NCBI RefSeq assembly: GCF_001280085.1
Contig: NZ_LGED01000257.1
Span: 62,001-126,000, forward strand
DNA from: Saccharothrix sp. NRRL B-16348
GTDB taxonomy: Bacteria; Actinomycetota; Actinomycetes; Mycobacteriales; Pseudonocardiaceae
Reading direction: 5' to 3'
DNA length: 64,000 bases
Shown here: positions 51,735-60,601 of the stretch, in pieces
Numbering within the stretch: position 1 is the stretch's first letter
How the letters are laid out: each line of letters begins with the position of its first letter
The notes under the pieces: generated by a model
Database searches by the model: none
The model's input: only the letters and a program-made list of their open reading frames with translations
Told to the model about the DNA's origin: nothing
Program-made: the position numbers and the translations under genes

Positions 51735-54700
51735 TCACCGGTAGAACAGCGTCCGTACGGGCACCTCGTCCAACCGCTTGGTCAACTCGTCGTCCAGCGA
51801 GTCGACGTCGAGCCGGTCGAGCAGCGCGATGGCCTCGCTCCACTCGCCCGCTTTGCTGAGGAACCCGGCGCACGTGATCACCTCGCGCGGAGCGGGCTCC
51901 AGCTCTCGCAGCATCACGCGCACCAGCGACAACGCCTCGCCCAACCAACTCCCGGCGTCGGCCAGCGCGATCGCGCACGCGATGCGGTCCTCGACGGGCT
52001 CGGCCACGTCGTACGCGACAGCCCGTAACCTCTCCGCCGCTTCACGCTCGTACCCGTACCTCGCGAGCACGGCCCACGATCCGGCCCAACGCCGTGGCCG
52101 CGCACCCGCCTCGATCGCCCGGCGATTCGCGTCACGAGCGCCGGCCGGGTCACGCCGGCACAGCAGTTCGGTGGCGCGGAGGTGATCATTTTCGCCGGAG
52201 TCCTCGGCGAGTACCACCTGGGCGCACAACTCGTTCGCGCGTGGTGTTTCGCCCACGCGTGCGAGTTCGGCGGCGATCGCGACGATGTCGGTGCTGGTCG
52301 CCGCCGCAGCGAGGTCATCGAGCGTAGCGACCGCTTCCTCATGGTGGCCGAGCGAGGCGAGGCGTCCCGCCGCGGCGAAACGTTCGCTGATCGGCTTCTC
52401 GACCAGCGCGATGAACGTGCGCAGCGCCTCAACGGCCTCGTCGACCAGGCCGATGGAAGCAAGGCTTATCACGGCCCCGCCGTACACGCCGTCGGCCCAC
52501 TCCCGTGCGGCCAGCACCTCTCGCAAGGCGTCCAGCGCGATGTCGAACTCCGCCCGCCGCAGGAGGGTGCCCGCCGCCGCCGCCTTGTCCGCGGGCCGCG
52601 TCGAGTCGCCGGCGAGTCGCCGAAGCAATTCCATACCCCGATCGGGCGGACCGAGGTCGAGCAGCAGCGTTGCGGCGGCGAACAGCTCGTCCGGTGAGGT
52701 GTCCGATCGCTCGGCCACGTCGAGCACCACACCACTGAGTCCGGCGTCACTGAACTCGTCACTGAACCTGTCGCGCAACCGTTGGCACGCGCGCAACCGC
52801 ATGTCGGCCGGTGCCGCTGGGTCGAGTGCGACAGCGCGCAGCTCGGCCGCCGACCAGGTGTTGATCAAGATGTGTCGCACCGAGTCGAGTTGGGAGGCCG
52901 GGACGGCGTCGCGGCCTCCCAACTCGGTCACTGCCCGGTGGACCTTGTCATCCCAAGCTTCGCGAGGTGTAGCGGTGAGCACTGACATCGCGGTGACGAG
53001 AGGCACGTCGGGATGAGCGAGATGGTGCAGGCTCAATTTTGCCCACGTGTCCGCGTTGTCGTACTGCCTGAGTGATTTCGCGGCGTCGAGGCGCTGACCG
53101 ACCTCGGCTTCACGAGAGTACGTCCAATGCCGCAGTTGATCCACCGCCCACTGGTTCTCGGGCAGGTCGGCGAGCCGCTGCAGCGCTTGGATGCGCACCG
53201 CCACGGGCATGGCGGGGGATCCGGCTACTTCCTCGATCGCGCGGGCATCTGAGGCGTCGGTGTGGAACATCCTCAACGAGGACAAGGCGGAGCACCGTGC
53301 GTGGATGGGCCGGTGGCGGTCGTGGACCACGGCCCGCAGCGGCGCGGCCGCTTCGTCCAGCAGCCCCAGGTCGACTAGAGCCATCGCCGCGCGGGCGACG
53401 TCGTGGACGTACGCATCCGTCAAGACCTTCCGGAGCAACTCCGTCGCGACGACGGGCGCCTTCAGCTCCAACAACTTCGTCGCCACGGCCACGGCGTCGG
53501 TTCGCGAGCCGGGCAGTTCCGCGAGCCGCAGCAGTTCGGCGACGAGGTCGGTCGAACCGTTCACCGCGCCGAGCACGGCGACGGCGTTGATCCGCTGGCG
53601 CGTGTTCGCGGTCGGGTCGTCGCGAACGGCAATCAGAACGGGGGTCAGCTCGGTGCCGAGCGCGCCCAACTCGCGCAACTGCTCGATGACGTCGAGCCTG
53701 AACTTCGTTGTGCGGTACGGGCTTAGGGCGGCTTCGGTCAACGCGGTGACGGCCTCACCGCGGAATCCCAGCTCGCCGAGCTCTGCAGCCGCCCAGCAGA
53801 GGTCCAGTTCGTCGACGGTGGGGTCGCGGAGCACTTGCCGGAACAGGTCACGGGCGTCGTCCACGGCTCCCGCAGTGGCCAACGTGCCCGCGCAGCGGTA
53901 CTTGTCGTAGGTGGAGAGGGCCGGTGACCCGGTGATCCGGAGCAGGTGTTCGACACCCAAGGCGCTGTCGTGGCGGATCAGCAATTGAGCCGCTCTGATC
54001 ACCGAGTGGACTCGGTGTCCGGTTTGGGTCAGGACGCGGAGGACGATCTCGGTCGCCTGTGCCGCTTCGCCCAGCTGGTAGAGGCGTTGTGCGACATCCA
54101 GTTCGTCGGATCGCGATCTCGGGGACGCCTCACTCCTGAGCAGGGCCAAGGCCGAGGAGCGGAACGCGTGCTCGTTCAGCAGGTCGACGGCACTCAGCAG
54201 GTGTTGGAGATCGCCCTTGTGGACCTGCACCATCGGGTGCATCGCACGGAGGACGTCATCTGCGCCAGTCCGACGGCTGGCGGTGAGCAGGGCAATCATC
54301 CGGACCAGGGGATCGGTGTGCTCTGAGGCGGTGATCCTGTGCAGCAGACCCACGTCCAAGTGGGCTGCGATCTTCTTGAAGGTGCGGAGCACCTCGGAGG
54401 AGATCTTGGTGCGGGTCATGATGCCGAGAGAGGTCACCAGTTCCTCGGTGCACTCCGCGGAGACCGGCACGCCGTCCACGATGATGGCGGCGGCGAGGTC
54501 GAGCTGCTTGCCGCCCCGCCGGAGAAGCCAGACGACGGTTTCGGAGAGGTCGACCCCCTGGAGGGCCCAGTGCCCCGCCAGGAACAGGGTGACGGTCTGC
54601 TGGTTGGGGCGGATGCCCCGCTCCAGGACCAGCCGCCCCTCCTCCCCGGGCGGGGTGTGCATCGCGGCGGTCCGCAACGCGGTGAAGTACTCCTGGAACG

Positions 54701-56618
54701 TGTGGTGCGTGAACACCAGCTCCGGGCCCTTCGTGCCGACGAGCCCGGTGCGGACCAGCAGATCCCTGACCAGCTCGCGCCACCGGTGGTCGGTGATGCC
54801 GGCGGCCGGTTTCCGGTCGCCCAGGTACCCCAGCGCCAGGTCGAGCAACGAGTGCTCCGAGCCCTCGTGCCGCGAAGCCGCGATGTTCGCGATCAGGTTC
54901 TTGCGATCGCCCATGAGGTCGGCCACCACGTCGTCGCGGCCGGGGCACTCCCGCAGCATCTCGCGCAGCTGGTCGGTCACCCTGAGCTTGTGGTCCTGCT
55001 CGTGCAGCAGCTTGTCGACGAACTGCCGGTACAGCTCCGTCCGCCCACCCGGCAGCGGGCGGTCGGGGTGGTCCACGTACATGGCCCAGGTCATCGTCGC
55101 CAGCAGCGGGGTGCGGCACAGCTCGTGCAGGGAGCTGCCCGACAGCTGGCCGACGAACCGCCGCGCGTCGGCCGCGGGGTCGGGGGAGTCGCGCTTCTCG
55201 AACAGCTTCGTGGCGAAGGCGGCCAGCTCGTCCGGGTCGAACGGCTGCAACTCGTACACCGCGTCGCCGATGGCGGCGAACTCGAGTTCCTGGTCGGACA
55301 ACGGCCGGCTGGCGATCACGATCCGCAGGCAGCCCTTCTCCGCCATCGCGTGGGACAGGCGGGTGAGCAGCTTGCGGCGCGACTCCGGGTCCAGCACCTC
55401 GTCCACGCCGTCCACGAGCACCAGCCAGTCCACGCCCGGCATCGGCTGCCGGTGCAGGGCGTCCGGCGGCAGCGGCTCCTGCAGGTAGTCGACCAGGTCC
55501 TGGGACAGCACGGTGGCCACGGCGGTGGCGAGGGGACCGGGCGTCTCGGCGAGGCGGGTCGCGGACAGCCGCGCCGGCACGAAGTCCGGTGACGCGGAAC
55601 CGGGCGCGGGCCGGAGCCACTTCCGCGCCGCGTCCGCCACGAGGAAGTTCAGCAGGCTCGACTTGCCCGCGCCGGGCCCGCCGGTCAGCACCGCGTTGTC
55701 GTGCTGCGACAGCAGTTTCGTCGCGTGCACGGCCTCGATCTTGCGCTCACGGTCACGGTGCTTCTCGTGCTCGTCGGACCCGCGGCGCTCCGCGACCCTC
55801 GACGTGACCTTCTGCTCGACGTACAGGTCGATCAACGGCGGCGCGATGTGCACCGGAACCGCGTACGGGAAGTCGCGCGCCTGCTCCTGCGCCGCCCTCA
55901 GGTAGTCGAACAGCTTCGGCGACGGTCTCTCCCAGCGACCCGCGAGCACCTGCTCGTGGGTGAGCGCGTCCAGCCAGGAGCGCTCGACCGAGCCTCCGAG
56001 TTCGGCGGCCAGGATCGCGCCGTACTCCGCGGCGATGAGCGTGGCGGTGACGAGGCGTGCGCCGAGGTCGGTGCGGCTGTCCCTCGTCGCGCGCACCAGG
56101 CCGACGACACCGCCCGTTCGCCGGTTCAACACGGGGGCGCCGCTCAACCCGGGTTGGGCCTGCCCCTGCGACAGCTTGTGCAGGACGGATCCGGCGGACC
56201 GGGACGGCCCCTCGTACCGGAACGCGACCGAGTCCCCGGCGCGGTAGGAGCCCTGGGGGTACCCGTAGGCCCACAGGTCGTCGCCGATCTCGACCACGTC
56301 ACGCAGCTCCACCCATGCGTCCGGGAGGTCGTCGCCGACCGCCCGGAGCAGCGCCAGGTCCGGTCCCCGGCCCTCCGCCCACGGCCTGATCCACTCGGGG
56401 ACCACCCGGAGGTCGAGCTTCCGGCCCTGCGAGACGCCGCGCACGGACTCGGCCTTGGGCGTGCCGGCCTGGTCGGCCACGACGTGCGCGCAGGTGATCA
56501 CGAGGCCGGGCGCGACGAAGACGCCCGAGCCGAGTTCGGGTTGGGTCTTGTCCGGAACCGTGATGGCCACCGAGGCGGCCATCAGCTGCTCCGCGAGCCC
56601 TAAGCCTCTGGCGTCCAC
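51735..56618 (-). CDS. trypsin-like protease / NACHT STAND NTPase with alpha-solenoid
   Basis: 1627-aa cytosolic multidomain protein. Residues 10-210 are a trypsin-like serine protease with full triad: His45 (VITCAHVVA), Asp87 (GRGPDLALLRA), Ser159 (QAQPGLSGAPVLN). A charged linker (270-295) leads to a NACHT NTPase with Walker A GGPGAGKS (313-320), Walker B VDWLVLVDGVDEVLD (397-410) and HHTFQEYFTALR, then about 900 residues of HEAT/TPR-like alpha-solenoid repeats expected to sense a ligand or partner. GTG 56618 overlaps the upstream Trypco1 gene by 19 bp; codon 6 is a rare TTA. Such STAND proteins with protease effectors are predicted immunity or cell-death switches: solenoid recognition drives oligomerisation and protease activation (inference). 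Confidence 0.9.
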   Translation of the reverse strand: MDARGLGLAEQLMAASVAITVPDKTQPELGSGVFVAPGLVITCAHVVADQAGTPKAESVRGVSQGRKLDLRVVPEWIRPWAEGRGPDLALLRAVGDDLPDAWVELRDVVEIGDDLWAYGYPQGSYRAGDSVAFRYEGPSRSAGSVLHKLSQGQAQPGLSGAPVLNRRTGGVVGLVRATRDSRTDLGARLVTATLIAAEYGAILAAELGGSVERSWLDALTHEQVLAGRWERPSPKLFDYLRAAQEQARDFPYAVPVHIAPPLIDLYVEQKVTSRVAERRGSDEHEKHRDRERKIEAVHATKLLSQHDNAVLTGGPGAGKSSLLNFLVADAARKWLRPAPGSASPDFVPARLSATRLAETPGPLATAVATVLSQDLVDYLQEPLPPDALHRQPMPGVDWLVLVDGVDEVLDPESRRKLLTRLSHAMAEKGCLRIVIASRPLSDQELEFAAIGDAVYELQPFDPDELAAFATKLFEKRDSPDPAADARRFVGQLSGSSLHELCRTPLLATMTWAMYVDHPDRPLPGGRTELYRQFVDKLLHEQDHKLRVTDQLREMLRECPGRDDVVADLMGDRKNLIANIAASRHEGSEHSLLDLALGYLGDRKPAAGITDHRWRELVRDLLVRTGLVGTKGPELVFTHHTFQEYFTALRTAAMHTPPGEEGRLVLERGIRPNQQTVTLFLAGHWALQGVDLSETVVWLLRRGGKQLDLAAAIIVDGVPVSAECTEELVTSLGIMTRTKISSEVLRTFKKIAAHLDVGLLHRITASEHTDPLVRMIALLTASRRTGADDVLRAMHPMVQVHKGDLQHLLSAVDLLNEHAFRSSALALLRSEASPRSRSDELDVAQRLYQLGEAAQATEIVLRVLTQTGHRVHSVIRAAQLLIRHDSALGVEHLLRITGSPALSTYDKYRCAGTLATAGAVDDARDLFRQVLRDPTVDELDLCWAAAELGELGFRGEAVTALTEAALSPYRTTKFRLDVIEQLRELGALGTELTPVLIAVRDDPTANTRQRINAVAVLGAVNGSTDLVAELLRLAELPGSRTDAVAVATKLLELKAPVVATELLRKVLTDAYVHDVARAAMALVDLGLLDEAAAPLRAVVHDRHRPIHARCSALSSLRMFHTDASDARAIEEVAGSPAMPVAVRIQALQRLADLPENQWAVDQLRHWTYSREAEVGQRLDAAKSLRQYDNADTWAKLSLHHLAHPDVPLVTAMSVLTATPREAWDDKVHRAVTELGGRDAVPASQLDSVRHILINTWSAAELRAVALDPAAPADMRLRACQRLRDRFSDEFSDAGLSGVVLDVAERSDTSPDELFAAATLLLDLGPPDRGMELLRRLAGDSTRPADKAAAAGTLLRRAEFDIALDALREVLAAREWADGVYGGAVISLASIGLVDEAVEALRTFIALVEKPISERFAAAGRLASLGHHEEAVATLDDLAAAATSTDIVAIAAELARVGETPRANELCAQVVLAEDSGENDHLRATELLCRRDPAGARDANRRAIEAGARPRRWAGSWAVLARYGYEREAAERLRAVAYDVAEPVEDRIACAIALADAGSWLGEALSLVRVMLRELEPAPREVITCAGFLSKAGEWSEAIALLDRLDVDSLDDELTKRLDEVPVRTLFYR

Positions 56619-56938
56619 TCCGCGACCACCTTGATGTTGGCCTTGGCCGACCCCTTGACCAGGATCGCGGTCAGCTTGCCGGACTCGACGCCGACCTCGA
56701 AGCCGAACTCGAGGGTGATCTTGTCGGGCTTGATCTTCCGGAACCCGCCGGCGATGGCGTCGCTGACGGTGTCGGTGATGGCGGACAGCGAACTGGTGAA
56801 GTCGTCGAGCGACGGGAGTCGGGCGGAGACCTCTTCCTCGTCGCTCCCCGCGATCCGGTCCACGTCGACGTAGGCGACCTGGTCCCCGATCCGGACCTGC
56901 ACCCGCTCTTTCCGGCCGCCGTCCAGCACCTCGTCCAT
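56600..56938 (-). CDS. Trypco1 (CU044_2847-family) protein, partner of the trypsin-NACHT protein
   Basis: 112-aa protein of the trypsin-co-occurring domain 1 type: VQVRIGDQVAYVDVDRI, then LPSLDDFTSSLSAITDTVSDAIAGGFRKIKPDKITLEFGFEVGVESGKLTAI and AKANIKVVAEWTP, a compact beta-rich module with a central helix. The family is known for being encoded beside trypsin-like domain proteins in predicted bacterial conflict systems. ATG 56938 follows AGAGGGG; a longer frame from 56974 is less likely. Its last 19 bp overlap the start of the 1627-aa gene, so the two are made together; it may be the substrate, inhibitor or sensor of the protease. Confidence 0.85.
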   Translation of the reverse strand: MDEVLDGGRKERVQVRIGDQVAYVDVDRIAGSDEEEVSARLPSLDDFTSSLSAITDTVSDAIAGGFRKIKPDKITLEFGFEVGVESGKLTAILVKGSAKANIKVVAEWTPEA

Positions 56939-57030
56939 TTCCGTGCCCCTCTCGACGTGGATCATGACGCGCACGCTGGTTGTCGCCCGTCGCGGACCGG
57001 GCGTTACAGCGGGTGACGGGTGCCGGCGCG

Positions 57031-57047
57031 TCTGGCGGGTTGCCAGA
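57031..57047. promoter_or_regulatory. inverted repeat in the conflict-system/reductase divergent region
   Basis: TCTGGC-GGGTT-GCCAGA: perfect 6-bp arms with a 5-bp spacer, midway between the divergent starts at 56938 and 57097. Position suits an operator controlling either gene; no regulator gene is adjacent. Confidence 0.4.
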
Positions 57048-57096
57048 TCCGGTCTAGCGGGTGATCTCGCGCCTCCTGGGTGAGAGGAGGTGGCAC

Positions 57097-57645
57097 ATGG
57101 AGACCCTGCGCATCGCGGTGATCATCGGCAGCACTCGCGAGGGACGCGTCGGCGACGGTGTCGGTCGGTGGGTCGCCGAGGTCGCGGCGCAGCGGGACGA
57201 CGTCGAGCCGGTCGTGCTGGACCTCGCCGACTACGACTTCCCGCCGTGCTACCCGAGCAGGCCCACGCCGGAGGTCCGGCGGTTCACCGGGCAGATCGCG
57301 GACGCGGACGGGTTCGTCGTGGTCACCCCTGAGTACAACCGCAGCTTCCCGGCTTCCCTCAAGCAGGCCATCGACTACGCCTACGACGAGTGGCACGCCA
57401 AGCCGGCCGGGTTCGTCTCCTACGGCTACCGCTCCGAGGGTTTTCACGCCGTCGAGCAGCTCCGAACAGTTTTCACCGAGTTGCACGTCATGACAGTGCG
57501 AACGGGCGTCAGCGTGAACCTGCTCGCCGACGAACCGCTCGACACCGAGCACCGCCGCCGTGTCGCGGAAGCGATGTTCGACCAGCTCACCTGGTGGGCG
57601 TCGGCCCTCAAGGACGCCCGCACCCGACGCCCCTACGTCTCCTAG
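57097..57645 (+). CDS. NADPH-dependent FMN reductase (flavodoxin-like)
   Basis: 182-aa flavodoxin-fold oxidoreductase. FMN phosphate loop is IIGSTREGRVGDGVGRWV; substrate/flavin-ring loop is VVTPEYNRSFPASLKQAIDYAYDEWHAKPAGFVSYGY. The ATG has AGGAGGTG 6 bp upstream. Divergent from the conflict-system genes and 30 bp before the drug-exporter genes. Members reduce FMN or quinones using NAD(P)H; azo- or chromate-type roles occur in the family. Different subfamily from the CE1759-type gene at 48079. Confidence 0.92.
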   Translation: METLRIAVIIGSTREGRVGDGVGRWVAEVAAQRDDVEPVVLDLADYDFPPCYPSRPTPEVRRFTGQIADADGFVVVTPEYNRSFPASLKQAIDYAYDEWHAKPAGFVSYGYRSEGFHAVEQLRTVFTELHVMTVRTGVSVNLLADEPLDTEHRRRVAEAMFDQLTWWASALKDARTRRPYVS

Positions 57646-57675
57646 CTGTGTCTCACCAAGAAGGGGAAAAACCTC

Positions 57676-58626
57676 ATGAACGCCATCGAAACGTCGGGCC
57701 TGGTCAAGGTCTTCGGCGACACCCGCGCGGTGGACGGCGTCGACCTGACCGTGCCCGCCGGGACGGTGTACGGCCTGCTCGGTCCGAACGGCGCGGGCAA
57801 GACCACCACGGTGCGCATGCTCGCCACCCTGCTCCGACCGGACGGAGGGGAGGCGCGCGTGTTCGGTCACGACCTGCGCTCCGAACCGGACGTGGTCCGC
57901 CAGATGGTCAGCCTCACCGGCCAGTACGCCTCCGTCGACGAGGACCTGACCGGCACCGAGAACCTGATCCTGCTGAGCAGGCTCCTCGGCCACACCCGCG
58001 CGCACTCCCGCGCACGGGCCGCGCAGCTGCTGGAGGCGTTCGGGCTCACCGAGGCGGCGGGCAAGCAGGTCAAGCACTACTCGGGCGGCATGCGCCGCCG
58101 GCTGGACATCGCGGCCAGCATCCTCAACACGCCGAAGCTGCTGTTCCTGGACGAGCCGACCACCGGTCTCGACCCGCGCAGCCGCAACCAGGTGTGGGAC
58201 ATCGTCCGCGCGGTCGTCGCGCACGGCACCACCGTGCTGCTGACCACGCAGTACCTGGACGAGGCCGACCAGCTCGCGTCCCGCATCGCGGTGATCGACC
58301 GCGGCAAGGTCATCGCCGAGGGCACGAAGGGCGAGCTGAAGGCGTCGGTCGGGGTCGGCGCGGTGCACCTGCGCCTGCGTGACGCCGACCAGCGCGAACG
58401 GGCGCGGCAGGTGCTGGCCGGTGCGCTGGAGGCCGACGTGCAGCTCGACTCCGACCCGGTCGCGCTGACCGCGCGGCTGACCGGCCGGGCCACCGAGCAG
58501 GCCGCCGAGGCGTTGGCCCAACTCGCCCGCGAGGGCATCACCGTCGACACGTTCTCCCTCGGCCAGCCCAGCCTGGACGAGGTCTTCCTGGCCCTCACCG
58601 ACAAGAAGAAGGAGGCGGCGGCGTGA
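57676..58626 (+). CDS. DrrA-type ABC transporter ATP-binding protein
   Basis: 316-aa ATPase of the daunorubicin-resistance exporter family. Walker [17 protein letters not shown]-loop [15 protein letters not shown], signature [17 protein letters not shown], Walker [18 protein letters not shown]-loop [16 protein letters not shown]. The C-terminal ~80 residues are the DrrA regulatory extension ending [16 protein letters not shown]. Pairs with the overlapping permease gene; likely exports a hydrophobic drug or lipid. The ribosome-binding site is GAAGGGG. Confidence 0.95.
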   Translation: MNAIETSGLVKVFGDTRAVDGVDLTVPAGTVYGLLGPNGAGKTTTVRMLATLLRPDGGEARVFGHDLRSEPDVVRQMVSLTGQYASVDEDLTGTENLILLSRLLGHTRAHSRARAAQLLEAFGLTEAAGKQVKHYSGGMRRRLDIAASILNTPKLLFLDEPTTGLDPRSRNQVWDIVRAVVAHGTTVLLTTQYLDEADQLASRIAVIDRGKVIAEGTKGELKASVGVGAVHLRLRDADQRERARQVLAGALEADVQLDSDPVALTARLTGRATEQAAEALAQLAREGITVDTFSLGQPSLDEVFLALTDKKKEAAA

Positions 58627-59465
58627 CCGTCACCAAGGAAGCCGAACTCCTGCCCGCGCCCAAGGCGGAGGACCTGGCGGCGGTGCTGCTGGAGACCGTG
58701 CGGCCGAGCCGACCGAGCGCGCTGTCGGCGTCGCTCACGTTCGGCTGGCGCGCCGTGCTCAAGATCAAGCACGTGCCCGAGCAGCTGTTCGACGTCACCG
58801 CGTTCCCGATCATGATGATCCTGATGTTCACCTACCTGTTCGGCGGCGCGCTCGCCGGGTCGCCGGGGGAGTACATCCAGTACCTGCTGCCCGGCATCAC
58901 GGTGACCAGCGTCGTGATGATCACCATGTACACGGGTGTCGCGGTGAACACCGACATCGAGAAGGGCGTGTTCGACCGGTTCCGCACGCTGCCGATCTGG
59001 CGGCCCGCGCCGATGGTCGGCTACATCCTGGGCGACCTGCTGCGGTACGTGCTGGCGTCCGCCGTGATCATGGTGGTCGGCCTCATCCTGGGCTTCCGGC
59101 CCGGTGGCGGGTTCGTCGGCGTCGTGCTCGGCGTGGCCGTGCTGGTGGCGTTCTCGTTCGCCTTCTCGTGGGTGTGGACCATGTTCGGCCTGCTGATGCG
59201 CAGCGAGAAGTCCGTGATGGGCATCAGCATGCTCTTCCTGTTCCCGCTGACGTTCCTGTCCAGCGTCTACGTCGACCCGGCGACGATGCCGGGCTGGCTG
59301 CAGTCGTTCGTCAACGTCAACCCGATCAGCACGCTGGCCGAGGCGGTGCGCGCGCTGATGGCGGGCGGCTTCGACGGCGACGCGATGATGTGGACGTTCG
59401 GCTACGGCATCGTGTTCACCGCCGTGTTCGGCGCCCTGACGATGCGCCTGTACAACCGGAAGTGA
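58623..59465 (+). CDS. DrrB-type ABC transporter permease
   Basis: 280-aa ABC-2 permease with six predicted helices, among them [61 protein letters not shown] (family loop) and [24 protein letters not shown]. It starts with GTG overlapping the DrrA stop (GTGA). The two proteins form a complete exporter. It is followed by a strong terminator at 59472. Confidence 0.94.
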   Translation: MTVTKEAELLPAPKAEDLAAVLLETVRPSRPSALSASLTFGWRAVLKIKHVPEQLFDVTAFPIMMILMFTYLFGGALAGSPGEYIQYLLPGITVTSVVMITMYTGVAVNTDIEKGVFDRFRTLPIWRPAPMVGYILGDLLRYVLASAVIMVVGLILGFRPGGGFVGVVLGVAVLVAFSFAFSWVWTMFGLLMRSEKSVMGISMLFLFPLTFLSSVYVDPATMPGWLQSFVNVNPISTLAEAVRALMAGGFDGDAMMWTFGYGIVFTAVFGALTMRLYNRK

Positions 59466-59471
59466 CCACCA

Positions 59472-59510
59472 CGCGGAGGTCGTGCCCTCGTCCGGGGCAC
59501 GGCCTCCGCG
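59472..59510. terminator. terminator between the drr operon and terC
   Basis: 16-bp stem (59472-59487 with 59495-59510), one G-T wobble, 7-nt loop; CGCGGAGG...CGTGCCC pairs with GGGCACG...CCTCCGCG. Starts 6 bp after the permease stop and serves both convergent genes. Confidence 0.9.
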
Positions 59511-59517
59511 TCGTGGT

Positions 59518-60525
59518 TCACCGGTCGTGGTCGTCCTCACCGCCGTGGTGCGCGCGGAGCGAACCCGGGTGCGCCTTGGCGGTGGGGTCGTTCCTCGTCT
59601 TGACCAGGCTCGCCACGGTCACCACGAGCAGCACCACGATGATCACGGCGAGGCTGAGCGGTGTCGGGATCTCCGGGACGCGGTCGTCGACGTCGACGTG
59701 CGCCCAGTGCAGGATCAGCTTGACGCCGATGAACGCCAGGATCAGCGAGAGCCCGGTGGACAGGTACACCAGCCGGTCGAGCAGGCCCTGGACCAGGAAG
59801 AACAGCGCCCGCAGGCCGAGCAGCGCGAACGCGTTGGCGGTGAAGACGATGTAGGGCTCCTCCGTGACGCCGAAGACGGCGGGGATGGAGTCCAGCGCGA
59901 ACAGCAGGTCGATGCTGCCGATCGCGAGCAGCACGATGAACAGCGGGGTGACCGCCCGGCGGCCGTCGAGGCGGGTGAGGAGCTTCCCGCCGACGTAGTC
60001 GTCGGTGACCGGCAGCACCCGCCGGGCGGCCCTCACCAGCACGTTGTCCTCGACCTCGGGGTCCTCGTCGCGGTGCCGGAACAGCTGCACCGCCGTGTAG
60101 ACCAGCAGCAGGCCGAACAGCAGGAACATGAACGAGAACAGCGTCAGCAGGGCGGCGCCGAGCGCGATGAAGATCCCGCGCATCACCAGCGCCAGGACGA
60201 TGCCGAACGTGAGCACCTTGTGCTGGTGCTCCTCCGGCACGGCGAACGTGGTCATGATGATCACGAAGACGAAGAGGTTGTCGACCGACAGGCTTTTCTC
60301 CACGATGTAGCCCGCGAAGTACTCCGTGCCGTACCCGGTGCCGTGCTGGACGGCGAACCAGACGCCGAAGGCGATCGCCACCAGGACGTAGAACACCGAC
60401 CAGGCGGTCGCCTCCTTGAACCCGACCCGGTGCGGGCGCACCGCCGCGGCGATCAGGTCGACCGCGAGCAGCGCGATGATCAGGCCGATCGTGGCGGCCC
60501 AGGTGCCTACGCCGATGTCGAGCAC
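59518..60525 (-). CDS. TerC-family integral membrane protein
   Basis: 335-aa membrane protein of the TerC/Alx family. About nine helices; the conserved first acidic cluster is EYFAGYIVEKSLSVDNLFVFVII and the second is AIGSIDLLFALDSIPAVFGVTEEPYIVFTANAFALLGLRALF. GTG at 60525 has GGAGG 7 bp upstream; an upstream long frame overlaps the AAA gene and is rejected. Family members handle Mn2+ export or loading of membrane-associated metalloproteins, and tellurite resistance. His/Asp-rich C-tail (AHHGGEDDHDR) could bind metal. Confidence 0.93.
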   Translation of the reverse strand: MLDIGVGTWAATIGLIIALLAVDLIAAAVRPHRVGFKEATAWSVFYVLVAIAFGVWFAVQHGTGYGTEYFAGYIVEKSLSVDNLFVFVIIMTTFAVPEEHQHKVLTFGIVLALVMRGIFIALGAALLTLFSFMFLLFGLLLVYTAVQLFRHRDEDPEVEDNVLVRAARRVLPVTDDYVGGKLLTRLDGRRAVTPLFIVLLAIGSIDLLFALDSIPAVFGVTEEPYIVFTANAFALLGLRALFFLVQGLLDRLVYLSTGLSLILAFIGVKLILHWAHVDVDDRVPEIPTPLSLAVIIVVLLVVTVASLVKTRNDPTAKAHPGSLRAHHGGEDDHDR

Positions 60526-60601
60526 CGATACCTCCGCGTCCGCGTTCCCGCCCGGGATCATGCCGCAGAACGCGCCCACCCGCCGGACGGCGGGGTGTCC
60601 A

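Noticed and set aside
57676..59465. A biosynthetic gene cluster around the Drr-type exporter
   Set aside because: No synthase, tailoring or precursor genes flank the exporter; it stands with a flavin reductase and TerC only.
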